From contig CALSCQ010003312.1 in assembly GCA_943704525.1 (NCBI GenBank), positions 1 to 22,419 on the forward strand: DNA of 22,419 nucleotides. The letters are read 5' to 3'. Position numbers and translations under genes: made by a program. The DNA is from Pigoraptor vietnamica. Lineage: Eukaryota; Opisthokonta; Filasterea. Shown piece after piece: positions 1-9,389 of this stretch; position 1 is the stretch's first letter; each line of letters begins with the position of its first letter. The notes beneath the pieces were generated by a model that was given only the letters and a program-made list of their open reading frames with translations, did no database searches and had not been told where the DNA came from.

Positions 1-68
1 TGTGTGTGTGGGTGGGTGGGTGGGTGGGTGTGGGTGTGGGTGTGGGGGTGTGTGGGTGTGTGGGTGTG
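1..68. repeat. TG/GTGGG-rich microsatellite in an MSH1-like intron
   Basis: Imperfect GTGGG and GTGTGG repeats fill the left edge of the window. They are followed at about 71-119 by a pyrimidine-rich stretch and then by an AG at 139-140. Together these look like the 3' end of an intron of the MSH1-like gene. The repeat can be read in frame as Gly/Val, but that is not likely to be protein. Confidence 0.75.
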
Positions 69-140
69 AATGCTTCTGTTTCTCTTTTCCTTGTTCTCTC
101 GGTCTGCGCACCCTTGTTCAATGGGGAAATGCATGCGCAG

Positions 141-1412
141 GTGAGCGTCGTGAACGAGCGTGACCCTCGGAAATTGCGACAGCTGGCCGGGAGCATCGTT
201 GATTTTGACGATCGCCTGCACAAAGACTCTGCGCCGTCGCGACGCGAACGTCGAGGCACGCTCTCAGCGCCGCGCGTTACTGAAGAAGAAGCGAAGGATG
301 GCTCGGAGGAAGGTGCGAAAGTCGCTGCAGCGAAACAATCCGCGCCAGGCGCAGAGTCGCTGTACTTTTCGACAAGCGAGCTACTTCGTCAGCATGACGC
401 CTTTCGCGACCTCCGCACAAAAAAGAAGGCCGAAATGCGTAAGGAAGCCGCCGCGGCCGTGCAAGCCCTCTCGGCGATGGAGCACCACGTCCTCAGCCTC
501 TCCAACTTCGTGGCGGTCGTCGACGTGGCGACGTCCCTCGCGCTTGTGGCACAGGAGCAAATCTTTTGCCGCCCCACCCTGACCGATGGCCTGGAATTCA
601 GCGTGCGCAAAGGCCGGCATCCCGTCGTGCAGAGCCGACTGGAGGGGCGCATCTCGTTCACCGAGAACGACTGCGACCTCAGCGCCAGCCGCCTGTGGCT
701 TGTGACGGGGCCCAACATGGGAGGGAAGAGCACTTTCCTCCGACAGAACGCGATCATCGCGATACTCGCGCACATGGGCTCGTTTGTGCCGGCGGAGTCT
801 GCCACGATCGGCGTCGTCGATAGGGTCTTTGCGCGCGTGGGCGCTTCGGACAACCTGTCGCGTGACCAGTCGACGTTCATGGTGGAGATGAGCGAGACGT
901 CGCGCATCCTCAACGAGGCCACCGAGCGCTCGTTCGTGATTATGGACGAGATTGGTCGCGGGACGGCCGTGCTCGACGGGCTGTGCATCGCGACTGCCGT
1001 GCTCGAGCACCTGCGGGACTTCGTGCGGTGTCGCGCGCTCGCAGCAACACACTTTCACGAGCTGGTGGATGTCGCGAGGGAAGACGGTGACGCACTGCCG
1101 CGCATCGCGTGCGTCATGACGGAGTACATTATGCCCGGCGAGGCGGCGCGCGAGCTGTCCGCGGACACGAGCCCCGAGGCCAAGAATGGAGAAGAGTTGT
1201 CCGCGGACACGAGCCGCGAGGCGAAGAACAAAGTGGTGCTGCTGTCAGCGGACACGAGCCCCGAGGCCAACGTCATTCTGACGCACCGGGTGGTGCCTGG
1301 CGTGTGCAGGCGGTCGTTTGGGATTGACGTGGCTCGCATGGCGCGATTTCCGTCGTCGGTGCTCAAGCGGGCGCAGGAAGTGATGGACCACCGGCGCGTG
1401 GAGAACGTGTGA
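141..1412 (+). CDS. MSH1: MutS homologue, mitochondrial MSH1 type (3' exon, partial)
   Basis: This is the last exon of a DNA mismatch-binding ATPase. It starts after the acceptor AG at 139-140 and ends in TGA at 1410-1412; earlier exons lie outside the window. It encodes the end of the clamp/lever region, then the MutS ATPase domain. Walker A TGPNMGGKST is at about 705-734. The STFMVEM signature is near 871-891, Walker B (FVIMDEIGRGT) near 931-965, and the H-loop ATHFHEL near 1045-1065. The start of the domain has the family's CRPTL and GRHPVV motifs. GSFVPA, RVGASDNL and the C-terminal Gly-Ile-Asp-Val-Ala segment resemble bacterial MutS and yeast Msh1 more than nuclear MSH2-6. The usual GTSTYDG after Walker B reads GTAVLDG here. 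An insertion of three LSADTS-type repeats lies between the H-loop and the C-terminal helices. The role in mitochondrial DNA repair is inferred from the family; the MSH1 subtype is less certain than MutS itself. Confidence 0.85.
   Translation: MSVVNERDPRKLRQLAGSIVDFDDRLHKDSAPSRRERRGTLSAPRVTEEEAKDGSEEGAKVAAAKQSAPGAESLYFSTSELLRQHDAFRDLRTKKKAEMRKEAAAAVQALSAMEHHVLSLSNFVAVVDVATSLALVAQEQIFCRPTLTDGLEFSVRKGRHPVVQSRLEGRISFTENDCDLSASRLWLVTGPNMGGKSTFLRQNAIIAILAHMGSFVPAESATIGVVDRVFARVGASDNLSRDQSTFMVEMSETSRILNEATERSFVIMDEIGRGTAVLDGLCIATAVLEHLRDFVRCRALAATHFHELVDVAREDGDALPRIACVMTEYIMPGEAARELSADTSPEAKNGEELSADTSREAKNKVVLLSADTSPEANVILTHRVVPGVCRRSFGIDVARMARFPSSVLKRAQEVMDHRRVENV
1155..1274 (+). repeat. Three in-frame 14-15 aa tandem repeats inside the MutS ATPase domain
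   Basis: The peptide LSADTS(P/R)EA occurs three times, starting at 1155, 1197 and 1242 (periods 42 and 45 nt). The DNA copies are nearly identical around TCCGCGGACACGAGC, so the expansion is recent or kept homogeneous. Family members have a short loop here, so the repeats are an extra low-complexity loop rather than part of the ATPase core. Confidence 0.9.
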
Positions 1413-1466
1413 ATGGCATTAAAGGAAAGAAGGAGGATTTCCTTCTTGCACGCAGACCAACCGAGC

Positions 1467-1517
<51 letters not shown>

Positions 1518-1584
1518 TTGGCGCTGTTTATGTTTTCTCTCATGCACATGCTGCGTTTCATTCGGCGCGCCAGTCGCCCACTGA
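1413..1584. other. Convergent 3' gap between MSH1-like and TTC27, with a (CA)n tract
   Basis: A 172-bp gap lies between two stop codons facing each other. It contains a 49-nt uninterrupted (AC)n tract at 1468-1516. No gene is seen here; it must hold the 3' UTRs and polyadenylation sites of both genes. Confidence 0.8.
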
Positions 1585-3216
1585 TCAGCCGCACACTTTT
1601 TTGACCCTGTCGAGCATCTCCTGCAGCTTCCCGTGCTCTTCCATATCGAAAAACTTGCTCTGCGATGCCACCGAACGAAATATCAGCGCAGAACACTATG
1701 CAAAATGAGAAAGGCCAAAGAGGCCGAGAGGACCTGCACGTGCGTGGCGGCGCACTCACGCGTCGACCAAAAAACGACAACAACAAAAACTCCATCGCAC
1801 TTGCCTCGGTGGACTTGACAAGGCTCTGCAGGAAGAGGCGCGCCGAGTTTGCGCTTCGCTCCGAGCCCTCCTCGAGGTATGCCTCTGCGAGGTCGAGCGC
1901 AGCACGTGCGACGCGCTTGAAGCCGTCCCTGTCCGAGTCCCACCCCGCCTTCTGCGTCGCGCGGTAGCGGCGAAGTAGGCAGTCGAGCCCCTGTTTGGAA
2001 ATGGAGAGATGCCCGATCAGCTTAAATCACAGATGTGCGCATCGAGAGAGCGAGCACGCATTGGAGAACAATAGGAGCGCACGCGGCCGATGTTTGAAAT
2101 CGACGTGGGACCGGCATCTTCATCTTCCAAGGCGCACCTTCTCCTTGTTGCCGCAAGTGTAGTGGAAGCGCGCATACGTCGCCCACATGTCTTCGTTGTT
2201 CGTGACGTTGGACGAAATGCGGCCGAGAAGCGTCGCCGTCTTGCTCACGAGCAGCTCCCCTGGGACGGGAAAAGTTGAGGGAGGAGGGATAGAAACGGGC
2301 GAGGCATGTTCAGACCGAGACCATCCACATTACGAAATTCATCGAAAGGAGATTTAAAAAACACGTTCTGCACTTACGTTCGTGCGCGTCTGACGTGAGT
2401 GTCTTGTCAAGAACGCGTTCGACGAGTGCGTCAAGAGCCTGCGCACGAGCGACAGATCGTAAGAACAAAGACGCGAAATAGAAACCAATGTCGAACGGGA
2501 AACGAACCACAGCAGAGACGACGTTTGATATAGAAAACAGGCGAAAAAGACGGAAGGGTCTCAACCAACCTTGAGGTCGAGGTACTTGTCCTTCAGATCG
2601 ATGAGGCGGTTGTACGCGCGGATGGCGTCGTCCAGTGCACACACGTCGATGCTCACAAACAGGAAGTTCTCCCACATCTTCCAGCTGTCGTAGCGAATCT
2701 TGACGGCCTCGTTGAGTGCGCCGTGCGCGCGTTCCCTGCACACACCCGCATATCAACACACGCCACACGAAAAGAATGCATGCGAGAAGAAGAGCGCATG
2801 GAGATGGGAACGGCGGATACCCACATGTCCTTCGTCTTGATGTAGACAGTCGCGAGATTGTTCCAAGCCTCTCCATCCTGCGTGCACACAGGGCGAGCCC
2901 AGGTGAGACGCCGAGAGCAGCCACGACAGCTTGTCGTGTACAGACACGCCTCGCGCACATCCACATCAAACAACAGCAGCACACACCTCCTGCGACAGCG
3001 TGATGCACCGCCTCAGCGCACGAATCGCGCGCTGCCAATCGCCAATGTTCATGGCCGCACAGCCGAGAGAGAACCACACGCCCTCCATCGCAGTGTTGAT
3101 CTCAAGCGCAAGCTCAAACGCCTGGATGGCCTCGGGGTACTGCGCAGACGAGGGCGCGGGTGCGTCAGACACTTGCTGGGATGTGCGTGCACTACTAACA
3201 TGCGCACACACACACA

Positions 3217-3257
<41 letters not shown>

Positions 3258-6200
3258 TCTTCGCGTGCAGGTAGATGCGGCCCAGAGACCGTTGCGCGCG
3301 GGGGAAGCGCTTTCCCGACAGTTCCCACGCCTTTTGGTACGCGCTTTCGTCGTTTGTGATGTCGCCGAGCAAGCACCACATGCGCGGCGTCGATTCCACA
3401 GCGAGGCGCGCGCGGACAATCTCCTCGGCCTGCGACAGCACAAAATAATCTTCAAATCTCAAGCGCCACAAACAACAACATCTGTGCGCGTCGCTACTAG
3501 AGAGAGCGAGCGCGAAGCCAACAGAGCAGTAGCACACGTACGTGAACGGGACGCTCACCTTGGTATCTTTCTCCATGACGCGCAGGCACGTGACGTACTG
3601 CTCCCACATTTCGAGGCGCTCAAAGATGTCCATCGCAGTGCGCGCAACGCCGAGCGCAAGGAAGCGCTCGCCAAGCTCACGCTGTGGGCAACGCAGCATT
3701 AAGAAAGGGGCGCATGTCGGAAGAGTGAATGGGGACACGCGGTTGAAAAGGAAAAAAAAGAAAAGCAAGAATGCACTACAAAAGCTGAGCATCCGTACCT
3801 GCAGACGCCAGCGCGACGGGAACGCTAGGCTGTGGAGATATCGGAGGCGTTCGGCTGCCGCGGGTTCCTTGTCGGCATACTGATCAACGAGCACCTGCGC
3901 GAGGACGACCCGATGAGTGAAGGGGAAACAAAAGGGCCTTCGCCACAACACGCATGCACTGCAGGACTCTGACTTGAAACGAGCCTAATAAATTAGAGTC
4001 AGAGGTGAAATCGCGCCCTAAAACAGCAGAAGGCGTCCTTGGGGCGACGGGTCCCTAAATACTGCCGCTGTAGAATTAAACAAAGGGCGTCCCGAGTGCC
4101 CAAATTTGGCACTTACCTGTAGCTGCAGGACACCGCGCTCCACCGTGCGCGACTTTTCGCCCTCCAGGCGGGAACGGAGAAGCAGCGCCATCGAATAGAC
4201 CATCCAGTTGTTCGGGTTCTCGAGAACGCGCTGCGAGCGCACAAGAATGTGCGCCGCGAGAGCGGGGTGTGAGTGTGCATTGTATATTGCGTGCGTGCGT
4301 GTGTGTGCTTGTGAGCATGTGCGTGTATGTGTGTATGCGCATGTATCTATACTTGTACGATCGTGGTGTCACTCACGTGCACGTAGGGGAACATCTCTTC
4401 AGTCACGAGGCCGTGCTTGGGGTTCGAATTTTTCACGTTAAGGCTGCGCATCATCGAAATAAAGAGTTACAACTCTGCAACACATACAAAAAAAAAAAAT
4501 GCGTCCCATAACACGTACGAGGAGCCGTACAGCACACTCGACCCTCTCCCGCGCACACAGCCGCAACCCTACGAACATACAATATCGACGCACATACACA
4601 CTAATACCACTCGATGCTCTCCCGCGCACACAGCCGCAACCCACCAAAACGCAATCACAATGGCCTGGTCGATGATGCGCAAATTGCGAAGCGCTTTGTC
4701 GGCATCGCCCGACAGCGCAATCTTCTCAAGCAGCGTGTCGTCGTTGAGTGGCAGCGTCTGCGGTACTTGCGCATCCCCGCCCTCCTTGGCGTCGCCGTAC
4801 ACATCTCCCTCTGCCACAAACGCACCGATACGTCAACAACCAAATGCAAGCAAGCAAGCAAGAGCGCACGCACTCGCCGAGCACCTGCATCGCTCATGCG
4901 CGCGCGCACACACAGCCACAAGCACTGATCGTCATATCGCACACGAGCGCTTGTGCTGCGCAAGCTTCTCTCACCTGTGCTTGCTGCATTGAGGACGAGC
5001 TGCGCAATTTCCTTCGTCTGAAACCGCGTGCGCTTTCCCAAAATGCCCGTCATCTCCAGTTCAAGGCCCGACGCCTCACGGGCGCGCTCAAAGCACTCCT
5101 ACGCACAGCGCCGCAAGTCACATAACGGAGTTACAGTCTGCGCCCTACGCGAACATGTACCTCACAATAGAGGGAAACGCGCTGGCACACGAACACACAA
5201 CCTACACAACAAGGAAGACTGCGTTGCTCACCTTTGCCTTCACGACGTCGGCGAACTCAAAGTGGATAAGGCCCATTTCAATGTGCGCACGGGGGAAAAG
5301 CTCACTGGGACATGGATTCGCGATTGAGAATAGGCCCCAACTTAGCCACGGCAATCCATCTAAGGCTCGCACCCCTGGTTCCCTCTTCTCTCACTCCACA
5401 CGGACGAGTCAGATGAAATGCAGGTGTTTGAGCCCAATAGAACAGAGAGAGAGCACACACCGCTTGTCCGTCGATAGGAACTCTGTGTCCTCGACCACCT
5501 TTCGCATCTCGTCACGCGCGCCGTCCACGAGCGATCCCGCAAATTCGGCAAGCAATTCCTGCTGCACGCGGTACACGCGCGCGCGCCACCACGGCAACGT
5601 CTGCGCCACGGGCACAAACGCATCAGACACGCCAACAGCCGTTCTATTCCAACACCAACAGCCGGAGACATGGCGGACACATAGGAACGAAGGGAAAAGT
5701 TTGGTAATATATCAAGAATCGCCAGACAGCCGGAGATATCTGGCAACACACAGGGACAAATGGAATATCCAAAATGCGAACACTTAGCTTCCAAGCACTA
5801 TTCCCTTTGGTCCCCTTTGCAAAACACTCCAACGAACACCAACGAACGCACACACTGTGGGCAACACCCACCCTAGCAGCGCACGCAAGCAACTCGCCAC
5901 AGTCGACAAGAACAGTGCGCGCAATGAGCAGCAGCACGGGGTGCGGCACCAATCGGTACGCCTCCTCGCCGTCCGCGGACAGTGCAGACAGTATGGCGCT
6001 GTCGTCCGCCTGCGCCTGCAGAGCACAGGGGTTCAAGCGATCGCATCTCAGTCCCATGCTCTTAAGATGAGCCACGCATGAATACGAAAGAGATCTGCAG
6101 ACTCGCATGGAAGCAGAAATCAACAGCACGCACGTTGTTGCGCAAGGCTGTTGGAAGAAGGTCGCGCGGTTCGAAGGGAAGCGCAGGGCCGGTCCAGTTG

Positions 6201-6757
6201 TGCTGCATGAACGCCTGCAGGGAAGCGACGCCCACGAACAGCGCCGACAGCGCAGCCCAGCGCTCGTCCTCCGCGCCTTCCGCCGATGCCAAGAACGTGC
6301 GCATGCGGAGGAGGTGCGCCGCACGAAAGTCTGCCGTGGGCAACGTTGCTGATCAGTACAGAACACGCTGAAATTCTTGTGGTGTGTGCTTATTCATAAA
6401 CTCAGAAGGAAACGTTCAGAGCGCATTCACGTACCAGTTTCATCATCGGTCGTTGGTGTTCCTAACACGTGCGCAGCGGCCGGGGAACGCAGCGCACGCT
6501 CGAAGTCGGCCTCCACGATGGCCATCGCGAGACAGAGTGCCTCGTAACGACGACCTGAACCCGCCACGTTAGCGGAAATGCGACACACAGACAGAGCGCG
6601 CCAATGACATGGGGGCATTCGACGCAGAAGAGCACACGCGCGCATTCACTGGTCGCAACGCACCTTCCTTGCGCTCGCATGCCTCCGCGAGTGGCTCGAG
6701 GGCCTTCCGGTCCTGAAGCAGAACGGCGCGCTCCACCGCAAGCGCCTCGGAAGCCAT
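1585..6757 (-). CDS. TTC27: Tetratricopeptide repeat protein 27 (TTC27/Emw1), 20 exons
   Basis: This is a TPR protein matching human TTC27 and yeast Emw1 almost end to end. Exons in coding order: 6757-6664, 6554-6435, 6330-6134, 6015-5872, 5600-5461, 5304-5232, 5098-4975, 4810-4645, 4443-4377, 4230-4117, 3894-3799, 3681-3559, 3429-3256, 3139-2987, 2877-2825, 2735-2570, 2438-2378, 2259-2138, 1990-1805, 1659-1585. They sum to 2448 nt, giving 815 aa (human about 843). Family landmarks seen: NWTGP, LPWW, LGKRTRFQ, LNDDTLLEKI, LEMWEQYV, KAWELSGKRFPRAQRSLG, GVWFSLGCA, EAWNNLATVYIK and WKMWENFLF. The TPRs lie in the C-terminal half. The ATG at 6757 has a good context and fits the human N terminus; an in-frame ATG at 6874 would add 39 residues. 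All introns are GT-AG except the last, which is GC-AG. The 4th exon could start 6 nt later, at 6009. TTC27 has been linked to assembly of large GTPase/RNP complexes. It shares a divergent promoter with HYPK. Confidence 0.93.
1660..1804 (-). other. GC-AG intron (last intron of TTC27)
   Basis: On the minus strand the exon ends GAG and the intron opens GCAAGT, which is the usual strong context for a GC donor. It closes with GCAG. The phase-0 join gives KSTE then SKFFDMEEHGK and keeps the frame to the stop at 1587-1585. The nearby GT (GTGCGA, 4 nt downstream) would break the frame with either available acceptor. Confidence 0.8.
3204..3255. repeat. (CA)n tract abutting a TTC27 splice donor
   Basis: The (CA)n tract is broken only by CG and TA steps. 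On the sense strand it reads (GT)n starting exactly at the exon 13 donor, so the 5' splice site is the first unit of the repeat (AAG then GTGTGTGTG). Confidence 0.9.
4263..4346. repeat. GT-rich simple repeat in TTC27 intron 9
   Basis: This is an interrupted GTGT/GCGT/GTAT-rich stretch on the plus strand. It is CA-rich on the sense strand of TTC27, the opposite orientation to most intronic repeats in this window. Confidence 0.7.
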
Positions 6758-7111
6758 CTCAAGAGAAGAAGAGATCACTGCCGCGACTTCCTTCGTGCTT
6801 TTCTCATAGAAATATATGGTGCGCGAGGCCGTGTGTTGAAAAAGAGCGCGCAGATGACTCGGAGTGCCGACCATTGAGCCGACATTGCTGGCAGTTGCAC
6901 AATTTGAACCGTTTCGCGAAGTGGAGCAGCACGTGTGGGAATGAAATTCCCAAATTTGTTTATAATGCTAAATTATAGCCTTAAATGGGGAAAGACTAAT
7001 GTCCTGATACTATGCCTGGCCTCGTTGCTCAGCTGTGTCGAGACTGTCGTGAAAAGGGATGCTATTGGGACGCGTAGTCTGTCTTGGCGTGTGTGCGCGC
7101 GTGTTATTAGC
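6758..7111. promoter_or_regulatory. Divergent promoter of TTC27 and HYPK
   Basis: A 354-bp gap lies between two start codons that face away from each other. On the TTC27 strand a TATA-like ATATATTT lies near 6812-6822. An AT-rich patch follows at about 6940-6990. The 20-mer CGAAGTGGAGCAGCACGTGT at 6917-6936 contains a CACGTG E-box and is repeated exactly in the HGH1/PRMT3 promoter. No extra gene is seen. Confidence 0.75.
6917..6936. promoter_or_regulatory. 20-bp promoter element with E-box, copy 1
   Basis: CGAAGTGGAGCAGCACGTGT is identical to 19224-19243 and lies in the TTC27/HYPK divergent promoter. It joins GAAGTGGAGCA directly to the palindromic E-box CACGTG. A role as a transcription-factor site is inferred from the exact repeat and its position. 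Confidence 0.6.
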
Positions 7112-7856
7112 ATGGCGGACGAGGAGACGTCGCAGGCGCAGCAGCGCAAGACGCACAACTCGGGCAAGGCGGATCTGGAGCGCGTCACCGACTATCAGGA
7201 GGAGAAGGAGATTGACAGCAAGCGCGTGAACCACGAGGTGCGTGCGTGCATGGAGCATGAAGAATGTGGAAATGTGGAAAATGTGAAGAAAAGTACGAGT
7301 GGAAAGTGCGAACTGATCGGGCTTCATTGTCGCTGTAAAAGAGGGGCCGCTAGCAGAAGTGGGCGCCATGTGGACGCGTGCTGAATTGGTTCATATTCCA
7401 TTGGATAGGCGCTTCGCAACCTCGACGCCAACCTTCTCAAGCAGCAAGAAAAGAACGCGGAGAGGTGCGCTTGCTGTTTTTGGAAAATTTGTTGTGATCC
7501 ATTTTCAGTGCGCGTTTGTCTCAGAATGTCAGTGCTCGCCCGAGTCAGTCTCCAAGTCATAGCACACGACACGCTTCTCAGATTTCTCTGTCTTCCACAG
7601 GGAACGTGAACTCGCGAGTGTGGTCATTAAGGCGGAAGACTTGGAGTTGATTGTGAGTGCTCGTCGAAAGTCAAAGCAAACTGGTCACTTCAGACGGAGA
7701 ATTATCGGTCAACAATAGCCAGTTTATGCGGCTGTTCCCTCTGACTGGGCCTGAACGCAGGTCCGCGAGCTGGAGGTGTCCAAGAGCGAGGCGGAACACG
7801 CGTTGCGACAGCACAAGGGCAACCTCGTCGACACATTGCGAGCATTGTCGTCGTAA
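7112..7856 (+). CDS. HYPK: Huntingtin-interacting protein K (HYPK), NatA regulator
   Basis: This is a small regulatory subunit of the ribosome-bound N-terminal acetyltransferase NatA (NAA10/NAA15). Exons 7112-7237, 7409-7464, 7601-7652 and 7761-7856 give 330 nt, 109 aa (human about 121-129). The N-terminal half has the family's HNSGKADLERVTDY and EEKEI motifs. It is followed by a charged helix (KNAERERELA) and then the C-terminal UBA-like three-helix domain: VVIKAEDLELI, ELEVSKSEAEHALR and GNLVDTLRAL. All introns are GT-AG and phases match. The start is fixed by the conserved N terminus and an ATGG context. It shares a promoter with TTC27 and converges on the small membrane-protein gene 187 bp downstream. 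Confidence 0.94.
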
Positions 7857-8043
7857 AGGGCGTTTTCGTTGAGGGCATGATGTACAATGTTAGAAAAGTG
7901 TCGATTGAGACATCCTTAGGCCTCGCCTAGTTGAGTCGATCACGGCAGGCCATGCGCGAGTACACTCGGTAGCGCGTTTCGGTTCGAACGACGACGTATT
8001 GCGAAATTGGAAAATCCGGAAGTTCGAAAAAGAGGCGGACGGC

Positions 8044-8596
8044 TTAGTCGTGCTTTCGCGAGAGGCTCTCGATGGAGTGCGTCATGGGAGTCATAGGGAA
8101 GTTTTCGATAACGTTCGTGCGACTCCGAACGGGTCCTTCACCTGCAGCGGCAATCAACGTAGTCAGTTTGGGCTGCGTGCTCCGTCGTAATGGCAAGTCA
8201 CTAGCGGACACACGCAACAGTGGGCAGTTCAATACAATGACATCGCCGCACCAGAAGCATAAAGAATCCAAATATTCGTACCTCGTTCGTAGAACACGTA
8301 CGAAATGTCGCCCGCATAACTTCGCCATGCAACAGCGACACAGAGGACGAGAAACAAGAAAGCGCCTGCGAGGATGAGAAGTGGCTGCGAGTGACGCGCG
8401 CAGTAAGCGCATCTTCTCTATACAATAAGGAAAAACAAAAACATTCAAGGACCGTTGTGCGTTAAGCGTGCATAGCGCTACGCATCCCATCTCATATTGC
8501 CAAGGACAATTCAAACAACATCACGCACAGAAGAGGGCGTCGTACCTGTTGGATGTGCTGCGATGGGACGGGGATGGAGTCCCACAAAGACCCCAT
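8044..8596 (-). CDS. Small single-pass membrane protein, unrecognised family
   Basis: This spliced gene has three exons: 8596-8546, 8417-8282 and 8141-8044. Together they give 285 nt, 94 aa. All joins are GT-AG with matching phases. The first acceptor follows a clear T-rich tract (about 8418-8445). The protein begins MGSLWDSIPVPSQHIQQ. A short basic segment with a Cys-x2-Cys pair (C20, C23) follows. Then comes one strongly hydrophobic helix at about residues 29-48 (from LLILAGAF to VAVA), then WRSYAGDISYVFYER and a hydrophilic tail of about 40 residues ending RKHD. There is no signal peptide, so the N terminus may be cytosolic. I do not recognise the family. Support comes only from splice-site quality, consistent frame and the well-formed membrane segment. 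Confidence 0.65.
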
Positions 8597-9107
8597 TTTC
8601 ACGCTTTCTCAACTCGCCAGACAGCGTCAGGTGGTCCTTCCCCCTAATACGCACTCAATGGTCGATGATTTTGTGAATTCGACGAGTTCTCCTTGTCGCA
8701 TCTGCGTTTCTGGTGCCTGCGCGCGTTTGCGCGGGAAAAACACGGCAAAATGATGTCACATCCATGTCATTTGCGCAAAATCGACTTTGACCTAATTCGT
8801 GTCTTAGTAGAATTTGTCAAATTCTGCCAACGTTGCAGCAGTCCATGCACAGTATAGGTTTAGTATGAAAAAATAATTTCAAATAAATTTCAGGGTAGCG
8901 GATGAGCCCTAACATGTATTCAAATTTTCATACATAATTCATAGTTGTTGGTAAATGGCTTGGGCTCCTCACTTGGCAGTTTCGTGACAGGGCGTTATGT
9001 ATGGACTTTTGCATACAAATTGGCATCGAATCGCAACTGTGCTCCACTTTGTCTTCTGTATGGGAACGCCATACAAATTGCGCACCACTCCACCTTATCC
9101 ATACACA

Positions 9108-9211
9108 AGACACACACACTCAACGCACTCGCACACACACACACGCACACACACACCGCACACACAGATGCGATCACACGTGGCACACACACACACACAC
9201 GCACACACATC
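9108..9211. repeat. Interrupted (CA)n block upstream of a TATA box
   Basis: CA repeats are broken by CG, TGGCA and GATG steps. The block ends 6 bp before the TATAAAA at 9218. Confidence 0.85.
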
Positions 9212-9217
9212 CGCGAG

Positions 9218-9224
9218 TATAAAA
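9218..9224 (+). promoter_or_regulatory. TATA box (TATAAAA) of the 608-aa gene
   Basis: TATAAAA is followed about 30 bp later by a plausible start region. A good donor (CAAG|GTATGT) is at 9267/9268. The spacing supports a short non-coding first exon. Confidence 0.6.
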
Positions 9225-9389
9225 CGAAACGCGCAGTCCATCCGACCACAACAAGCAACGGCTCAAGGTATGTGATGTGCGAATGGCAAGTGGATGTGCG
9301 CAAACATCAGGTGGATCGTGTATTTCTAACACACGGATGTCCCGCAGACCTCCGAGGGAGATATTGCGATCACGGCGGGCGTCGCGCGC

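Larger units (their letters stand above)
8597..9347. promoter_or_regulatory. Divergent intergenic region with AT-rich island, dyads, CA repeat and 5'UTR intron
   Basis: This region lies between the membrane-protein start and the coding exon of the 608-aa gene. An AT-rich island spans about 8755-8960. Two dyads, each followed by AAATTG, are at 8999-9016 and 9058-9074. A broken (CA)n block covers about 9108-9211, and a TATA box follows at 9218. A likely 5'UTR exon ends at 9267 (CAAG then GTATGT) and its intron runs 9268-9347. I see no further coding sequence. Confidence 0.6.

Noticed and set aside
6-140. In-frame Gly/Val-rich extension of the MSH1-like protein
   Set aside because: It is the GTGGG microsatellite and a pyrimidine tract of an intron, ending in a good acceptor at 139-140.
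381-1058. Long minus-strand frames opposite the MutS exon
   Set aside because: They are antisense shadows caused by GC-rich codon use; the plus strand carries the conserved ATPase motifs.
1468-1516. CRISPR-like or satellite array
   Set aside because: The tract is a plain dinucleotide microsatellite with no spacers, as are the other CA/GT tracts.
6758-6874. Upstream in-frame ATG for TTC27
   Set aside because: It would add 39 residues that match nothing in the family and would place a TATA-like sequence inside the coding region.
7940-8000. tRNA gene suggested by GGTTCGAAC
   Set aside because: The T-loop-like word has no matching stem and no acceptor, D or anticodon arms around it.
9275-9347. 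A coding first exon for the 608-aa gene starting at 9275
   Set aside because: It needs a 37-nt intron, far shorter than any other intron modelled here (smallest about 80-89 nt). The TATA box and CAAG|GTATGT donor favour a non-coding first exon instead. Not fully excluded.
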